Source: Clostridiales bacterium
Lineage (GTDB): Bacteria; Bacillota; Clostridia; Oscillospirales; Butyricicoccaceae
Assembly (NCBI GenBank): GCA_026419635.1
Contig: JANZZB010000038.1
Span: forward strand, 1 to 11,953
Direction: 5' to 3'
DNA: 11,953 nt
In this document: piece after piece, positions 6,454 through 11,953 of the stretch
Numbering within the stretch: position 1 is the first letter of the stretch
How the letters are laid out: each line of letters starts with the position of its first letter
Notes under the pieces: model-generated
The model's input: only the letters and a program-made list of their open reading frames with translations
The model's database searches: none
What the model was told of the DNA's origin: nothing
Program-made: the position numbers and the translations under genes

Positions 6454-9400
6454 TTACTTCAGCTTCATGCTGAGTTTTTGTTCCACATCGGAAATATTCA
6501 GGGCAAGAAGCTTTGAAACGCCCCTTTCCTGCATTGTCACACCATATAAAATATCCGACACTTCCATTGTACCGCGGCGATGTGTAATGGTAATAAATTG
6601 CGTTTTGTCACAAAGCTTTTTAATATAGGATGCAAATCGCGACACGTTTACATCATCCAAAGCTGCTTCAATTTCGTCTAAGACACAAAACGGTGCCGGA
6701 CGTACTTTCAAAATAGAAAAATATAGTGCAATTGCGACAAAAACTTTTTCACCGCCTGATAATAATGTGATTGTTTTAAGCGTTTTTCCGGGAAGCGAGA
6801 CTTTAATTTCGATTCCGCAATTTAATATATCTTCTGGATCATCAAATTGTAATTCGGCTGAACCTCCGCCAAAAATTTCCCTAAATGTTACATCAAAACT
6901 CTTATTAATCATTTCAAACTGCTTTGAAAAGATTTCTTTCATGTTATCAATGATTTCAGATATGATTTTCATGAGTTCTTTTTTAGCTTTATCCAGATCA
7001 TCCCGTTGGGAAGTCATGAATTCATATCGCTCGTTAATCCGGCTGTATTCTTCGATAGCACCAATATTAACGGTTCCGAGTTTTTTGATCTCGGACCTTA
7101 GGTCCGCAATTCTTCGATTTGTCTTCGCAGTATTTTCAAGCTCTATCCGTACCGCTTGCGCCGTTAGTTGTGTCAGCTCATAGTTTTCCCAAAGGCGTTC
7201 TAAAATCTGCCTTTCTTCCATCTCTGCCTGTGTTTTCTGGCTTTCCAAACGTGAACGTTCCTGTTCCAGATTCAGCATTTCACGGTTTTTTGCCTGATTT
7301 TCTTTTTCTTTTTTTACCCGCTCGCCTTCTATATTCAATTTTTCCGCATTTATTTGTTTAATAATATCCTTTTTTTTCTGCGCATTGTCTATACATGCTG
7401 TTTTTATGAGTTCTTTTTCACTCATCTGCGTCAGAATCTCAGCATTGCGGGCATTCAGGTCTTCAATCAGCTCTTCACGACGCTTTCGATCTTCAGTCAG
7501 TTTGCTATAAAGATCTGAAAGCTCTGATGCTGCACTTGTCAATGTCTCCCGTTCAGTAACAAACTTCATCTTTTCCGAACGGTACTGTGCTATTTGTTCA
7601 GAAATAGATCCCTGTTTGTTTAAGAGCTCACTTTGGCCGGAAACAAGTTCTTCTATTTTATTGTTGATTTCTTCTGCATTTTGACTAGATTCCTGTGCTT
7701 TTTTTACCGACTCCGAAATTTCATTTTCAGTTTTTTCAATCCGAACTGTAAGCTGCTCTTGCTCTGAAAGCAGCAAGGATAACGCTCCGTTCATACTCAT
7801 AAGTAAAGCGTTGTGCTGAGACAGTACACTCTCAAGACGAAGCACCGCGTCTTCTGCCACACGTTTATCCGCTTTTATCAAATCAATATCATATAAGACC
7901 GAACTGAGTTCTCTTTCTGCTTCGGAAAGATGGTGCTGAGTTTCTTTTCTCTCGCTCTCGAGTTTTTTCATTGTTTCAGAAAGACGATTTATTTCGGCAG
8001 CACGGGATAACATTCCGGTATTAATACCGGCGCTTCCTCCCGTCATTGCGCCGCCGGCATTCATAACTTGTCCGTCCAGCGTAACGATCTTAAACCTGTG
8101 ATGATATTTTCTTGCCATTCTGATCGCCGTATCTATATGGTTTACGATTACTGTCCGGCCCAATAGGCTTTTAATAATTTCAGTATATTTTGAGTCAAAC
8201 TGACATAGTTCATTTCCGAGACCTAAGTAACCGTCTTCCGAAAAAAGTCCCTCTTCTTTCAGTTCCTGTCCCCGGATGGCGGATAAAGGTAAAAAGGTAG
8301 CCCGTCCGAAGTCCCCGCTTTTTAAGTACCCAATTGCAGTCTTGGCGTCCTCCTCACGATCGACAACTATATTTTGCATTGCGCCGACAAGAGCCACTTC
8401 AATCGCAAGAGTATACTTTTCCGATGTACGAATCAATCTGGAAATAGGCCCGTGAATATTTTTTAACGCCCCATGTTCTTTCTGCTGCATAACCATTTTT
8501 ACAGCTTTCGAAAAACCCTCGTATTCCCGCTCCATATCGGTGAGCATCTGCAAACGGTTTCTCATGGAGTCAAGCCGGTTTCGTGCCTGCCCATCAGATT
8601 CCCTGCATTCAAATACTTTTTTCTCACGCGATTTAATTTTTAATTCGAATCCTTTAATAGAATTCATAAGGGATTCGAGTTTATCTCTATTTTCGATAAG
8701 TTCCTTATTTAATTCGTCCGCTTTCTTTTGTTCCTGTGATAATTCCTCATTTTTTTTCGAAAGTTCGTCTTCCAATGTTTTTTTACGATTTTGAAGTTCA
8801 TTCTTTGTAGACTCTGACAAAAGATGTACCTTCTCAAACTTAGCGGCTTCATCCAACTCCTGTTGTTTTTTTGCTTTTAACGCATCAATTTGTGTTTCAA
8901 TATCGCCTGTAATCGCCGCTGCTTCCTGAACCTTCTGCATCGCTTTATTAAGAAGGCTTTCCGTTTCCTGTTCACTTTTTAATATTTCTTCGATTCTTGT
9001 TCTTCTGGCATCAATCTGCGCTTTTAAACCGCCTTCGCGTCCGGATTGATCGAAGATTTCGTTTTCTATCCGGCTGAGATTATCTAAATTATTTTTATGA
9101 TTTGTTTTTAATACAGCAAGATCACTATCAATCGATGCGGACTGCGCTTCGATTTCATTCAGCTCCGTACGTATCCTTTCAATCTCCGCGTCCTTTTCAT
9201 GCATAACCTCAGATAGCTCTTCTGTCTCTTGATATAACCGATCAAGTTCTTCTTTACTACTATCCAATTGACGAACTGCATTATCATAATCTGTTCTTGA
9301 TTTAATAAGACCTGTTTTTAATTTATCGAGTGAATCAAGCCATGTCGAAACCTCTAGAACTCTTAACTCATCGCGCAAATTCAAAAACTTTTTAGCCGTT

Positions 9401-10029
9401 TCGGCCTGTTCTCGTAAAGGCTCAACCTGTGATTTTAAAGTTTCAATAATATCATTGACACGTACAAGGTTTTCATCACATGCAGCTAATTTTCTCTCGG
9501 ATTCATCTCTTCGGTAACGATACTTTGTAATGCCGGCGGCCTCCTCAAAAATTTCGCGCCGCTCATCACTTTTAACCGACAAAATTTCATCAATTCTGCC
9601 TTGTCCTATAATAGAATATCCGTCTCGTCCCAAACCCGTATCCATAAAGAGTTCATGAATATCCCGAAGTCTGACCGATGTACGGTTTATAAAAAACTCA
9701 CTTTCTCCAGAACGGTAATACCGACGTGTAATGGATACTTCTGTGTAATCGATATTTAGTATTCTTTCTGAATTATCAAAAACAAGAGACACTTCGGCAA
9801 AGCCCATCGGTCCTCTTTTGCCTGTTCCGCCGAAAATGACGTCCTCCATTTTTGCGCCTCTTAAGGTTTTGGTTGATTGTTCTCCCAAAACCCATCTTAT
9901 CGCATCGGCAATATTCGATTTACCTGACCCATTCGGTCCGACAATCGAGGTCAGCCCTGCACCAAAATGAACAACCGTTTTGTCAGGAAACGACTTAAAC
10001 CCCGAAAGTTCGAGCGATTTTAGATACAC
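6454..10029 (-). CDS. smc: Chromosome segregation ATPase Smc
   Basis: About 1191 residues, full length. Smc dimers work with ScpA and ScpB to organise and segregate the chromosome. Order: N-terminal ATPase head with Walker A GPNGSGKSN (about 31-39) and the conserved KMEDVIFGGT; a long coiled coil of Glu/Lys/Arg-rich heptads; a globular hinge (about 510-670, with GPISRLI, GRATFLPL and a glycine-rich AGGAMTGGSAG); the returning coiled coil; and the C-terminal head with signature LLSGGEK, Walker B CVLDEIEAALDD and the ITHRRGTME switch. The start is uncertain: I chose GTG at 10029, giving the usual MYLKSLEL beginning, with GAGGTG 9 bases upstream. An in-frame GTG at 10041 adds four residues. After the signature the protein has VFVAIALYF, where relatives usually have ALTAIALLF. 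No rnc lies upstream; a terminator and a candidate promoter do. Confidence 0.97.
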   Translation of the reverse strand: MYLKSLELSGFKSFPDKTVVHFGAGLTSIVGPNGSGKSNIADAIRWVLGEQSTKTLRGAKMEDVIFGGTGKRGPMGFAEVSLVFDNSERILNIDYTEVSITRRYYRSGESEFFINRTSVRLRDIHELFMDTGLGRDGYSIIGQGRIDEILSVKSDERREIFEEAAGITKYRYRRDESERKLAACDENLVRVNDIIETLKSQVEPLREQAETAKKFLNLRDELRVLEVSTWLDSLDKLKTGLIKSRTDYDNAVRQLDSSKEELDRLYQETEELSEVMHEKDAEIERIRTELNEIEAQSASIDSDLAVLKTNHKNNLDNLSRIENEIFDQSGREGGLKAQIDARRTRIEEILKSEQETESLLNKAMQKVQEAAAITGDIETQIDALKAKKQQELDEAAKFEKVHLLSESTKNELQNRKKTLEDELSKKNEELSQEQKKADELNKELIENRDKLESLMNSIKGFELKIKSREKKVFECRESDGQARNRLDSMRNRLQMLTDMEREYEGFSKAVKMVMQQKEHGALKNIHGPISRLIRTSEKYTLAIEVALVGAMQNIVVDREEDAKTAIGYLKSGDFGRATFLPLSAIRGQELKEEGLFSEDGYLGLGNELCQFDSKYTEIIKSLLGRTVIVNHIDTAIRMARKYHHRFKIVTLDGQVMNAGGAMTGGSAGINTGMLSRAAEINRLSETMKKLESERKETQHHLSEAERELSSVLYDIDLIKADKRVAEDAVLRLESVLSQHNALLMSMNGALSLLLSEQEQLTVRIEKTENEISESVKKAQESSQNAEEINNKIEELVSGQSELLNKQGSISEQIAQYRSEKMKFVTERETLTSAASELSDLYSKLTEDRKRREELIEDLNARNAEILTQMSEKELIKTACIDNAQKKKDIIKQINAEKLNIEGERVKKEKENQAKNREMLNLEQERSRLESQKTQAEMEERQILERLWENYELTQLTAQAVRIELENTAKTNRRIADLRSEIKKLGTVNIGAIEEYSRINERYEFMTSQRDDLDKAKKELMKIISEIIDNMKEIFSKQFEMINKSFDVTFREIFGGGSAELQFDDPEDILNCGIEIKVSLPGKTLKTITLLSGGEKVFVAIALYFSILKVRPAPFCVLDEIEAALDDVNVSRFASYIKKLCDKTQFITITHRRGTMEVSDILYGVTMQERGVSKLLALNISDVEQKLSMKLK

Positions 10030-10085
10030 TTTCCGGCGCACCTCACGTTATCATAAAATAATGGCTGTAAAATCCATTAAAGCTA

Positions 10086-10114
10086 ATTTTATCAATGATT
10101 GTCATTTAATGCAA
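10086..10114 (-). promoter_or_regulatory. Candidate sigma-A-type promoter for smc and the downstream run
   Basis: On the minus strand TTGCAT (10114-10109) and TAAAAT (10091-10086) are separated by exactly 17 bases. The -10 box matches consensus at 5 of 6 positions, the -35 at only 3 of 6. It sits just past the terminator of the preceding unit and would give a leader of about 50 bases to the smc start. Placement is persuasive, the -35 box is weak; TATGAT nearer the gene is an alternative -10 without a -35. Confidence 0.4.
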
Positions 10115-10127
10115 TAAAAACGACAGT

Positions 10128-10162
10128 TAAAAAAAAATAAGCGAGAAATTCCTTTCCCGCTT
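10128..10162 (-). terminator. Intrinsic terminator after the cupin gene
   Basis: On the minus strand, arms at 10162-10153 and 10148-10139 form a 10-bp stem (AAGCGGGAAA with TTTCTCGCTT, one G-T wobble) closed by a GGAA tetraloop. A run of nine T follows after one A. It lies 29 bases past the cupin stop, so it should end the three-gene transcript and insulate smc. Confidence 0.92.
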
Positions 10163-10190
10163 TTGCTCATAGATGAAACGATTTCTCCTT

Positions 10191-10535
10191 TTACCGAATA
10201 ACAATAGCAAGCATTTTTGCAACGGAGTTTGATACGTTTGCTACCGAATGCACACTTCCGCCTCCGGTAAATACTGCATCTCCCGGTTTTAAGGTTTTCT
10301 TTACTCCGTTTTCAGTTACTGTTAATTCACCTTCAAGGATATAATAAAGTTCTGCATCGGGATTGTGCGGATGTTCCCCAATTGAAGTTCCCGGTTCAAA
10401 GTCCAAAACAGCGCACAAATTGCACTTTTCGAACAGTTCTTCTTTTTCAAATACATTTGTAAATCCTACTGTGCCGTTTCCGTTGCGGACGTTTTCCCGG
10501 ACTAAACGATTCATTTCGTTTTTCATCTTGAACAT
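10191..10535 (-). CDS. Single-domain cupin protein, function unknown
   Basis: 114 residues forming one small beta-barrel cupin. Motif 1 is GEHPHNPDAELYYILEG (53-69), giving metal ligands H55, H57 and E62; motif 2 is PGDAVFTGGGSVHSVAN (84-100), giving H96. All four usual ligands are present, so a bound divalent metal is likely. Small cupins of this kind include sugar-binding proteins, isomerases, dioxygenases and proteins with no known reaction; sequence alone does not decide. The ATG at 10535 has AAAGGA 9 bases upstream; an ATG three codons in is an alternative. It is the last gene of the unit, 52 bases after the Smr gene, and is followed by a strong terminator. That AT-rich gap could hold a promoter of its own, but I see no convincing -35/-10 pair. 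Confidence 0.9.
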   Translation of the reverse strand: MFKMKNEMNRLVRENVRNGNGTVGFTNVFEKEELFEKCNLCAVLDFEPGTSIGEHPHNPDAELYYILEGELTVTENGVKKTLKPGDAVFTGGGSVHSVANVSNSVAKMLAIVIR

Positions 10536-10587
10536 TGTTATTCATCCTTTCCATTTCATATTTTAATTTTATTAAAAGCCTGAGTTA

Positions 10588-10935
10588 TTATAATATTAAA
10601 ATTGTAATACCATTGTTATGTCGGTCCAGATCGCGATCCTGCCGCAGTTCGTTACAAAGGTCTAAAGCTGACCTTGTATTACTGTCAAATATCGAGAAAT
10701 TTTCGCCCGGAACAAACGAGCGAACCGTGCCTTTTTTTTGAAGCGAACCAAGATGTTTTCTTACTTCAACGCGAATGCGTCCGCCAGTGCCTGAAGAACC
10801 GAACCCATGTATTAATTTCATTGCTATTACCCGATTGGCTTTTGCCCGGCTGATTTCAAACGTTAGCCGTTTGATTGCCTGATCTACAGTCGGCATACCG
10901 TCCTCTAAATTGACCGTCCTGTACCGTTCTATCAT
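10588..10935 (-). CDS. Small Smr-domain protein (MutS2 C-terminal domain-like)
   Basis: 115 residues, one stand-alone Smr domain. Smr domains bind nucleic acid and in several proteins, including MutS2, nick DNA or RNA. The hallmark HGxG is clear: KLIHGFGSSGTGGRIR (40-55), followed by a helix (VEVRKHL) and the strand VRSFVPGENF (71-80). The C-terminus DRDLDRHNNGITILIL fits the closing strand of the fold. The N-terminal LDLHG motif of typical Smr domains appears only as VNLEDGMPTVDQAI (8-21), without the histidine, and an extra segment of about 20 residues (SIFDSNTRSALDLCNELRQD) sits before the last strand. The ATG at 10935 overlaps the stop of the upstream peptidase gene (ATGA), with AAAGGAG 7 bases upstream, so the two are surely translated from one message. 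Nuclease activity is unproven. Confidence 0.87.
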   Translation of the reverse strand: MIERYRTVNLEDGMPTVDQAIKRLTFEISRAKANRVIAMKLIHGFGSSGTGGRIRVEVRKHLGSLQKKGTVRSFVPGENFSIFDSNTRSALDLCNELRQDRDLDRHNNGITILIL

Positions 10936-11606
10936 TTTTCCGCTCCTTTAATAAATTCCAAAAACAAAGGAAGCATATCAGGCATTTGCTCTGTTTTTAC
11001 TTCCGGATGCCATTGAACGCCCATTATCGGCAAATGTTGATGTTCAATTGCCTCGATCACACCGTCATCCGACTCAGCCGATACAATCATTCCGTCTGCT
11101 GCTTTTTTTACGGCTTGATGATGTGTGCTGTTTACGAGAATACTTTTTCCAAATAACTTGTAAAGCTTTGTTCCTTCCAAAACCGAAACTGGGTGCTTCG
11201 TTTCATCATGATATGTATGAAGTTGTCCAGGGAGATCCTGCCACAATGTTCCTCCAAGCGCAACATTTATGATTTGCATGCCCCGGCAAATTCCAAACAC
11301 CGGCTTTTTTTGCTGAATAAACCGCTTTGCAAGGCATAGTTCCAATTCGTCCCGAGATGGGTCTAAATCTAAATTATCAAAAAGAAGCGGTTCTCTGAAA
11401 AGAGTCGGGTCGATATCTCCTCCTCCGGTTAATAGTAGCCCGGAAGCAAGATTTATAAGCGATTCTTCCGCAGTAAATGTGAGCAGCGGTTCCAAACCCG
11501 CTCTGCATAACATTTCGATATAGCGTTCGGAAATTCGATATTCCCTTGTGCCTTTCCGATTTATCTTTGTACCCGTTGTAACCAAAATAACAGAACGAAT
11601 TGTCAT
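10932..11606 (-). CDS. Peptidase C26 / gamma-glutamyl-GABA hydrolase-like class I amidotransferase
   Basis: 224 residues from the ATG at 11606. Class I glutamine amidotransferase fold, C26 branch: enzymes such as PuuD that cut gamma-glutamyl bonds, for example in gamma-glutamyl-GABA. The catalytic triad is visible: C107 in GICRGMQ (105-111), H200 and E202 in VQWHPE (198-203). The C26 marker TGGGDIDPTLF (60-70) and NSTHHQAV (159-166) support this over a synthase-linked amidotransferase. No signal peptide or partner domain. AAGGAGG lies only 3 bases before the chosen ATG. The frame continues to a TTG at 11624, but that start would put the ribosome site inside the gene. It leads the unit and overlaps the Smr gene by four bases. 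No other putrescine-pathway gene is in view, so the real substrate is open. Confidence 0.9.
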   Translation of the reverse strand: MTIRSVILVTTGTKINRKGTREYRISERYIEMLCRAGLEPLLTFTAEESLINLASGLLLTGGGDIDPTLFREPLLFDNLDLDPSRDELELCLAKRFIQQKKPVFGICRGMQIINVALGGTLWQDLPGQLHTYHDETKHPVSVLEGTKLYKLFGKSILVNSTHHQAVKKAADGMIVSAESDDGVIEAIEHQHLPIMGVQWHPEVKTEQMPDMLPLFLEFIKGAEK

Positions 11607-11685
11607 ACGCCTCCTTTTGAACAATCCAAAAAAAATACGGTAATGAAATGCAAAAAGTACCTAAAACGATATTTAGCTGTATCCT

Positions 11686-11694
11686 ATTATACCA
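11686..11694 (-). promoter_or_regulatory. Candidate extended -10 box for the C26-Smr-cupin unit
   Basis: TGGTATAAT on the minus strand is a perfect -10 with the extended TGn, about 80 bases before the C26 start. The hexamer 17 bases upstream (CCATAA) does not resemble a -35 box. It lies in one arm of the palindrome, and an identical box faces the other way in the other arm, so strand use cannot be settled by eye. Confidence 0.35.
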
Positions 11695-11710
11695 TAAACG
11701 TAAAGCGTTT

Positions 11711-11719
11711 ATGGTATAA
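11711..11719 (+). promoter_or_regulatory. Possible plus-strand extended -10 box
   Basis: TGGTATAAT occurs on the plus strand at 11712-11720, mirror image of the minus-strand box in the same palindrome. A start near 11727 would begin inside the 11721-11763 hairpin. I see no gene or U-tract terminator downstream on the plus strand, so it may be inactive or drive a short structured RNA. Confidence 0.2.
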
Positions 11720-11720
11720 T

Positions 11721-11763
11721 GTCCAGCTTCGGCGGCTCCCGCAGAGCGGAGAGCCGAAGGGAC
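11721..11763. repeat. Long imperfect GC-rich hairpin
   Basis: Pairs seen: GTCC (11721-11724) with GGAC (11760-11763), CTTCGGC (11727-11733) with GCCGAAG (11753-11759), TC (11737-11738) with GA (11751-11752), and CCGC (11739-11742) with GCGG (11746-11749) around an AGA loop: 17 pairs with small bulges at 11725-11726, 11734-11736 and 11750. It is much richer in GC than the flanking DNA, begins directly at the end of the palindrome, and is not followed by a U-tract. Confidence 0.8.
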
Positions 11764-11772
11764 GTAAAATCC

Positions 11773-11794
11773 GGTATAATGCGGTTATTATACC
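11773..11794. repeat. Second short dyad of the GGTATAAT motif
   Basis: GGTATAAT (11773-11780) and ATTATACC (11787-11794) are exact reverse complements around GCGGTT. The right arm extends to ATTATACCAT (11787-11796), identical to the first 10 bases of the larger palindrome 101 bases to the left and the reverse complement of 11711-11720. Confidence 0.8.
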
Positions 11795-11795
11795 A
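11787..11795 (-). promoter_or_regulatory. Alternative extended -10 box for the C26 unit
   Basis: TGGTATAAT on the minus strand, just downstream of the terminator at 11814-11844 as a promoter for the next unit should be. No good -35 is present (AATGTT at 17 bases). A transcript from here would carry both the 11763-11721 hairpin and the palindrome in a leader of about 170 bases. Confidence 0.3.
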
Positions 11796-11813
11796 TTTTA
11801 TTATTGCAAAACA

Positions 11814-11844
11814 TTAAAAATCCGCAGCTGTTTCACTGCGGATT
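11814..11844 (-). terminator. Probable intrinsic terminator of an upstream gene beyond the window
   Basis: On the minus strand AATCCGCAG (11844-11836) pairs perfectly with CTGCGGATT (11827-11819) over an 8-base loop. The last TT of the stem runs into three further T before AATG. The T run is short, so strength is moderate, but stem and position fit the end of a minus-strand transcript entering from the right. Confidence 0.65.
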
Positions 11845-11905
11845 ATCAAATCCTTAAGAAAATTATAATCTTCCAGCTTGTCGAAAAAGTATATTTAGGG
11901 GATTG

Positions 11906-11927
11906 TTAAGGGGTCGAAACCCCTTAA
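11906..11927. repeat. Perfect hairpin with TTCG-type loop
   Basis: TTAAGGGG (11906-11913) and CCCCTTAA (11920-11927) are exact complements. With the extra T-A pair the minus-strand RNA has a 9-bp stem capped by UUCG, an unusually stable tetraloop. No U-tract follows on either strand. Confidence 0.7.
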
Positions 11928-11937
11928 TGTAAGATTA

Positions 11938-11951
11938 GTCCGCAGGCGGAC
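11938..11951. repeat. Short dyad at the window edge
   Basis: GTCCGC (11938-11943) and GCGGAC (11946-11951) are exact complements around AG. The dyad is complete, but the window ends two bases later, so any longer structure it belongs to cannot be seen. Confidence 0.5.
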
Positions 11952-11953
11952 AT

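Larger units (their letters stand above)
11686..11720. repeat. Perfect inverted repeat with 15-bp arms and 5-base centre
   Basis: Arms ATTATACCATAAACG (11686-11700) and CGTTTATGGTATAAT (11706-11720) are exact reverse complements around TAAAG. Each arm ends outward in TGGTATAAT, so the element could be a divergent pair of extended -10 promoters, an operator for a dimeric regulator, or a cruciform/hairpin. No U-tract follows on either strand, so it is not a simple terminator. Confidence 0.9.
11607..11953. other. Gene-free, dyad-rich intergenic region at the right edge
   Basis: About 350 bases with no supportable gene. It holds five separate inverted repeats, listed individually, at least four copies of GGTATAAT or its complement, and no clear -35 box. 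It probably carries the leader and promoter of the C26 unit (left part) and the terminator of a minus-strand gene lying beyond the window (right part). A plus-strand frame of 88 codons (11643-11909) passes straight through the hairpins and has no ribosome binding site, so I do not call it. Confidence 0.7.

Noticed and set aside
11607..11624. Longer C26 gene starting at TTG 11624
   Set aside because: The AAGGAGG site would lie within codons 3-5 and no other ribosome site is visible upstream.
11686..11720. Palindrome as an intrinsic terminator
   Set aside because: No T-run follows the stem on either strand; the arms end in -10-like boxes instead.
11643..11909. Plus-strand open frame of 88 codons in the right intergenic region
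   Set aside because: No ribosome binding site before its ATG, it reads straight through three inverted repeats, and its product resembles no family I know.
1..11953. A novel defence, mobile or biosynthetic system
   Set aside because: All coding regions belong to well-known families in mostly familiar order, and I see no transposase, integrase, CRISPR repeat, toxin-antitoxin pair or large unknown gene.

Overview
The window looks like chromosomal DNA of an anaerobic, moderately AT-rich Firmicute, most likely class Clostridia (Oscillospiraceae/Ruminococcaceae-like). This rests on gene content, strong AGGAGG-type ribosome binding sites and gene order, with no species-level marker. Every gene I can support lies on the minus strand, so transcription runs from high to low coordinates. 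The genes are mostly housekeeping. I found no CRISPR array, insertion sequence, rRNA/tRNA gene, phage gene or defence cassette, and no convincing new multi-gene system.

Layout, in direction of transcription. (1) 11953-11607: a gene-free stretch of about 350 bases packed with inverted repeats. It has a likely minus-strand terminator (11814-11844), a 15-bp-arm palindrome whose arms end in outward-facing TGGTATAAT boxes (11686-11720), a long imperfect hairpin (11721-11763) and a smaller dyad (11773-11794). (2) 11606-10191: a three-gene unit of a class I glutamine amidotransferase-like peptidase C26, a small Smr-domain protein (ATGA overlap) and a one-domain cupin, closed by a clear intrinsic terminator (10128-10162). 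(3) 10114-10086: a candidate promoter, then a long collinear run: smc, ftsY, rdgB, yhbY, nadD, yqeK, an LCP (LytR-CpsA-Psr) gene, rsfS and leuS. leuS runs off the left edge.

The long run joins chromosome organisation (Smc), membrane protein targeting (FtsY), nucleotide-pool cleaning (RdgB), ribosome assembly and silencing (YhbY, RsfS), NAD synthesis (NadD), dinucleotide hydrolysis (YqeK), wall-polymer attachment (LCP) and leucine charging (LeuRS). Gaps are 2 to about 125 bases and I see no terminator between genes, so at least partial co-transcription is likely. yhbY-nadD-yqeK-LCP-rsfS-leuS is a familiar Firmicute order. Here it follows smc-ftsY through rdgB, without rnc before smc, ffh after ftsY, or obg before yhbY inside the window.

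The points most worth a second look are the dyad-rich intergenic element at the right end, a calcium-loop-like motif in the stalk of the LCP protein, and substitutions in the otherwise conserved editing-site motif of LeuRS.
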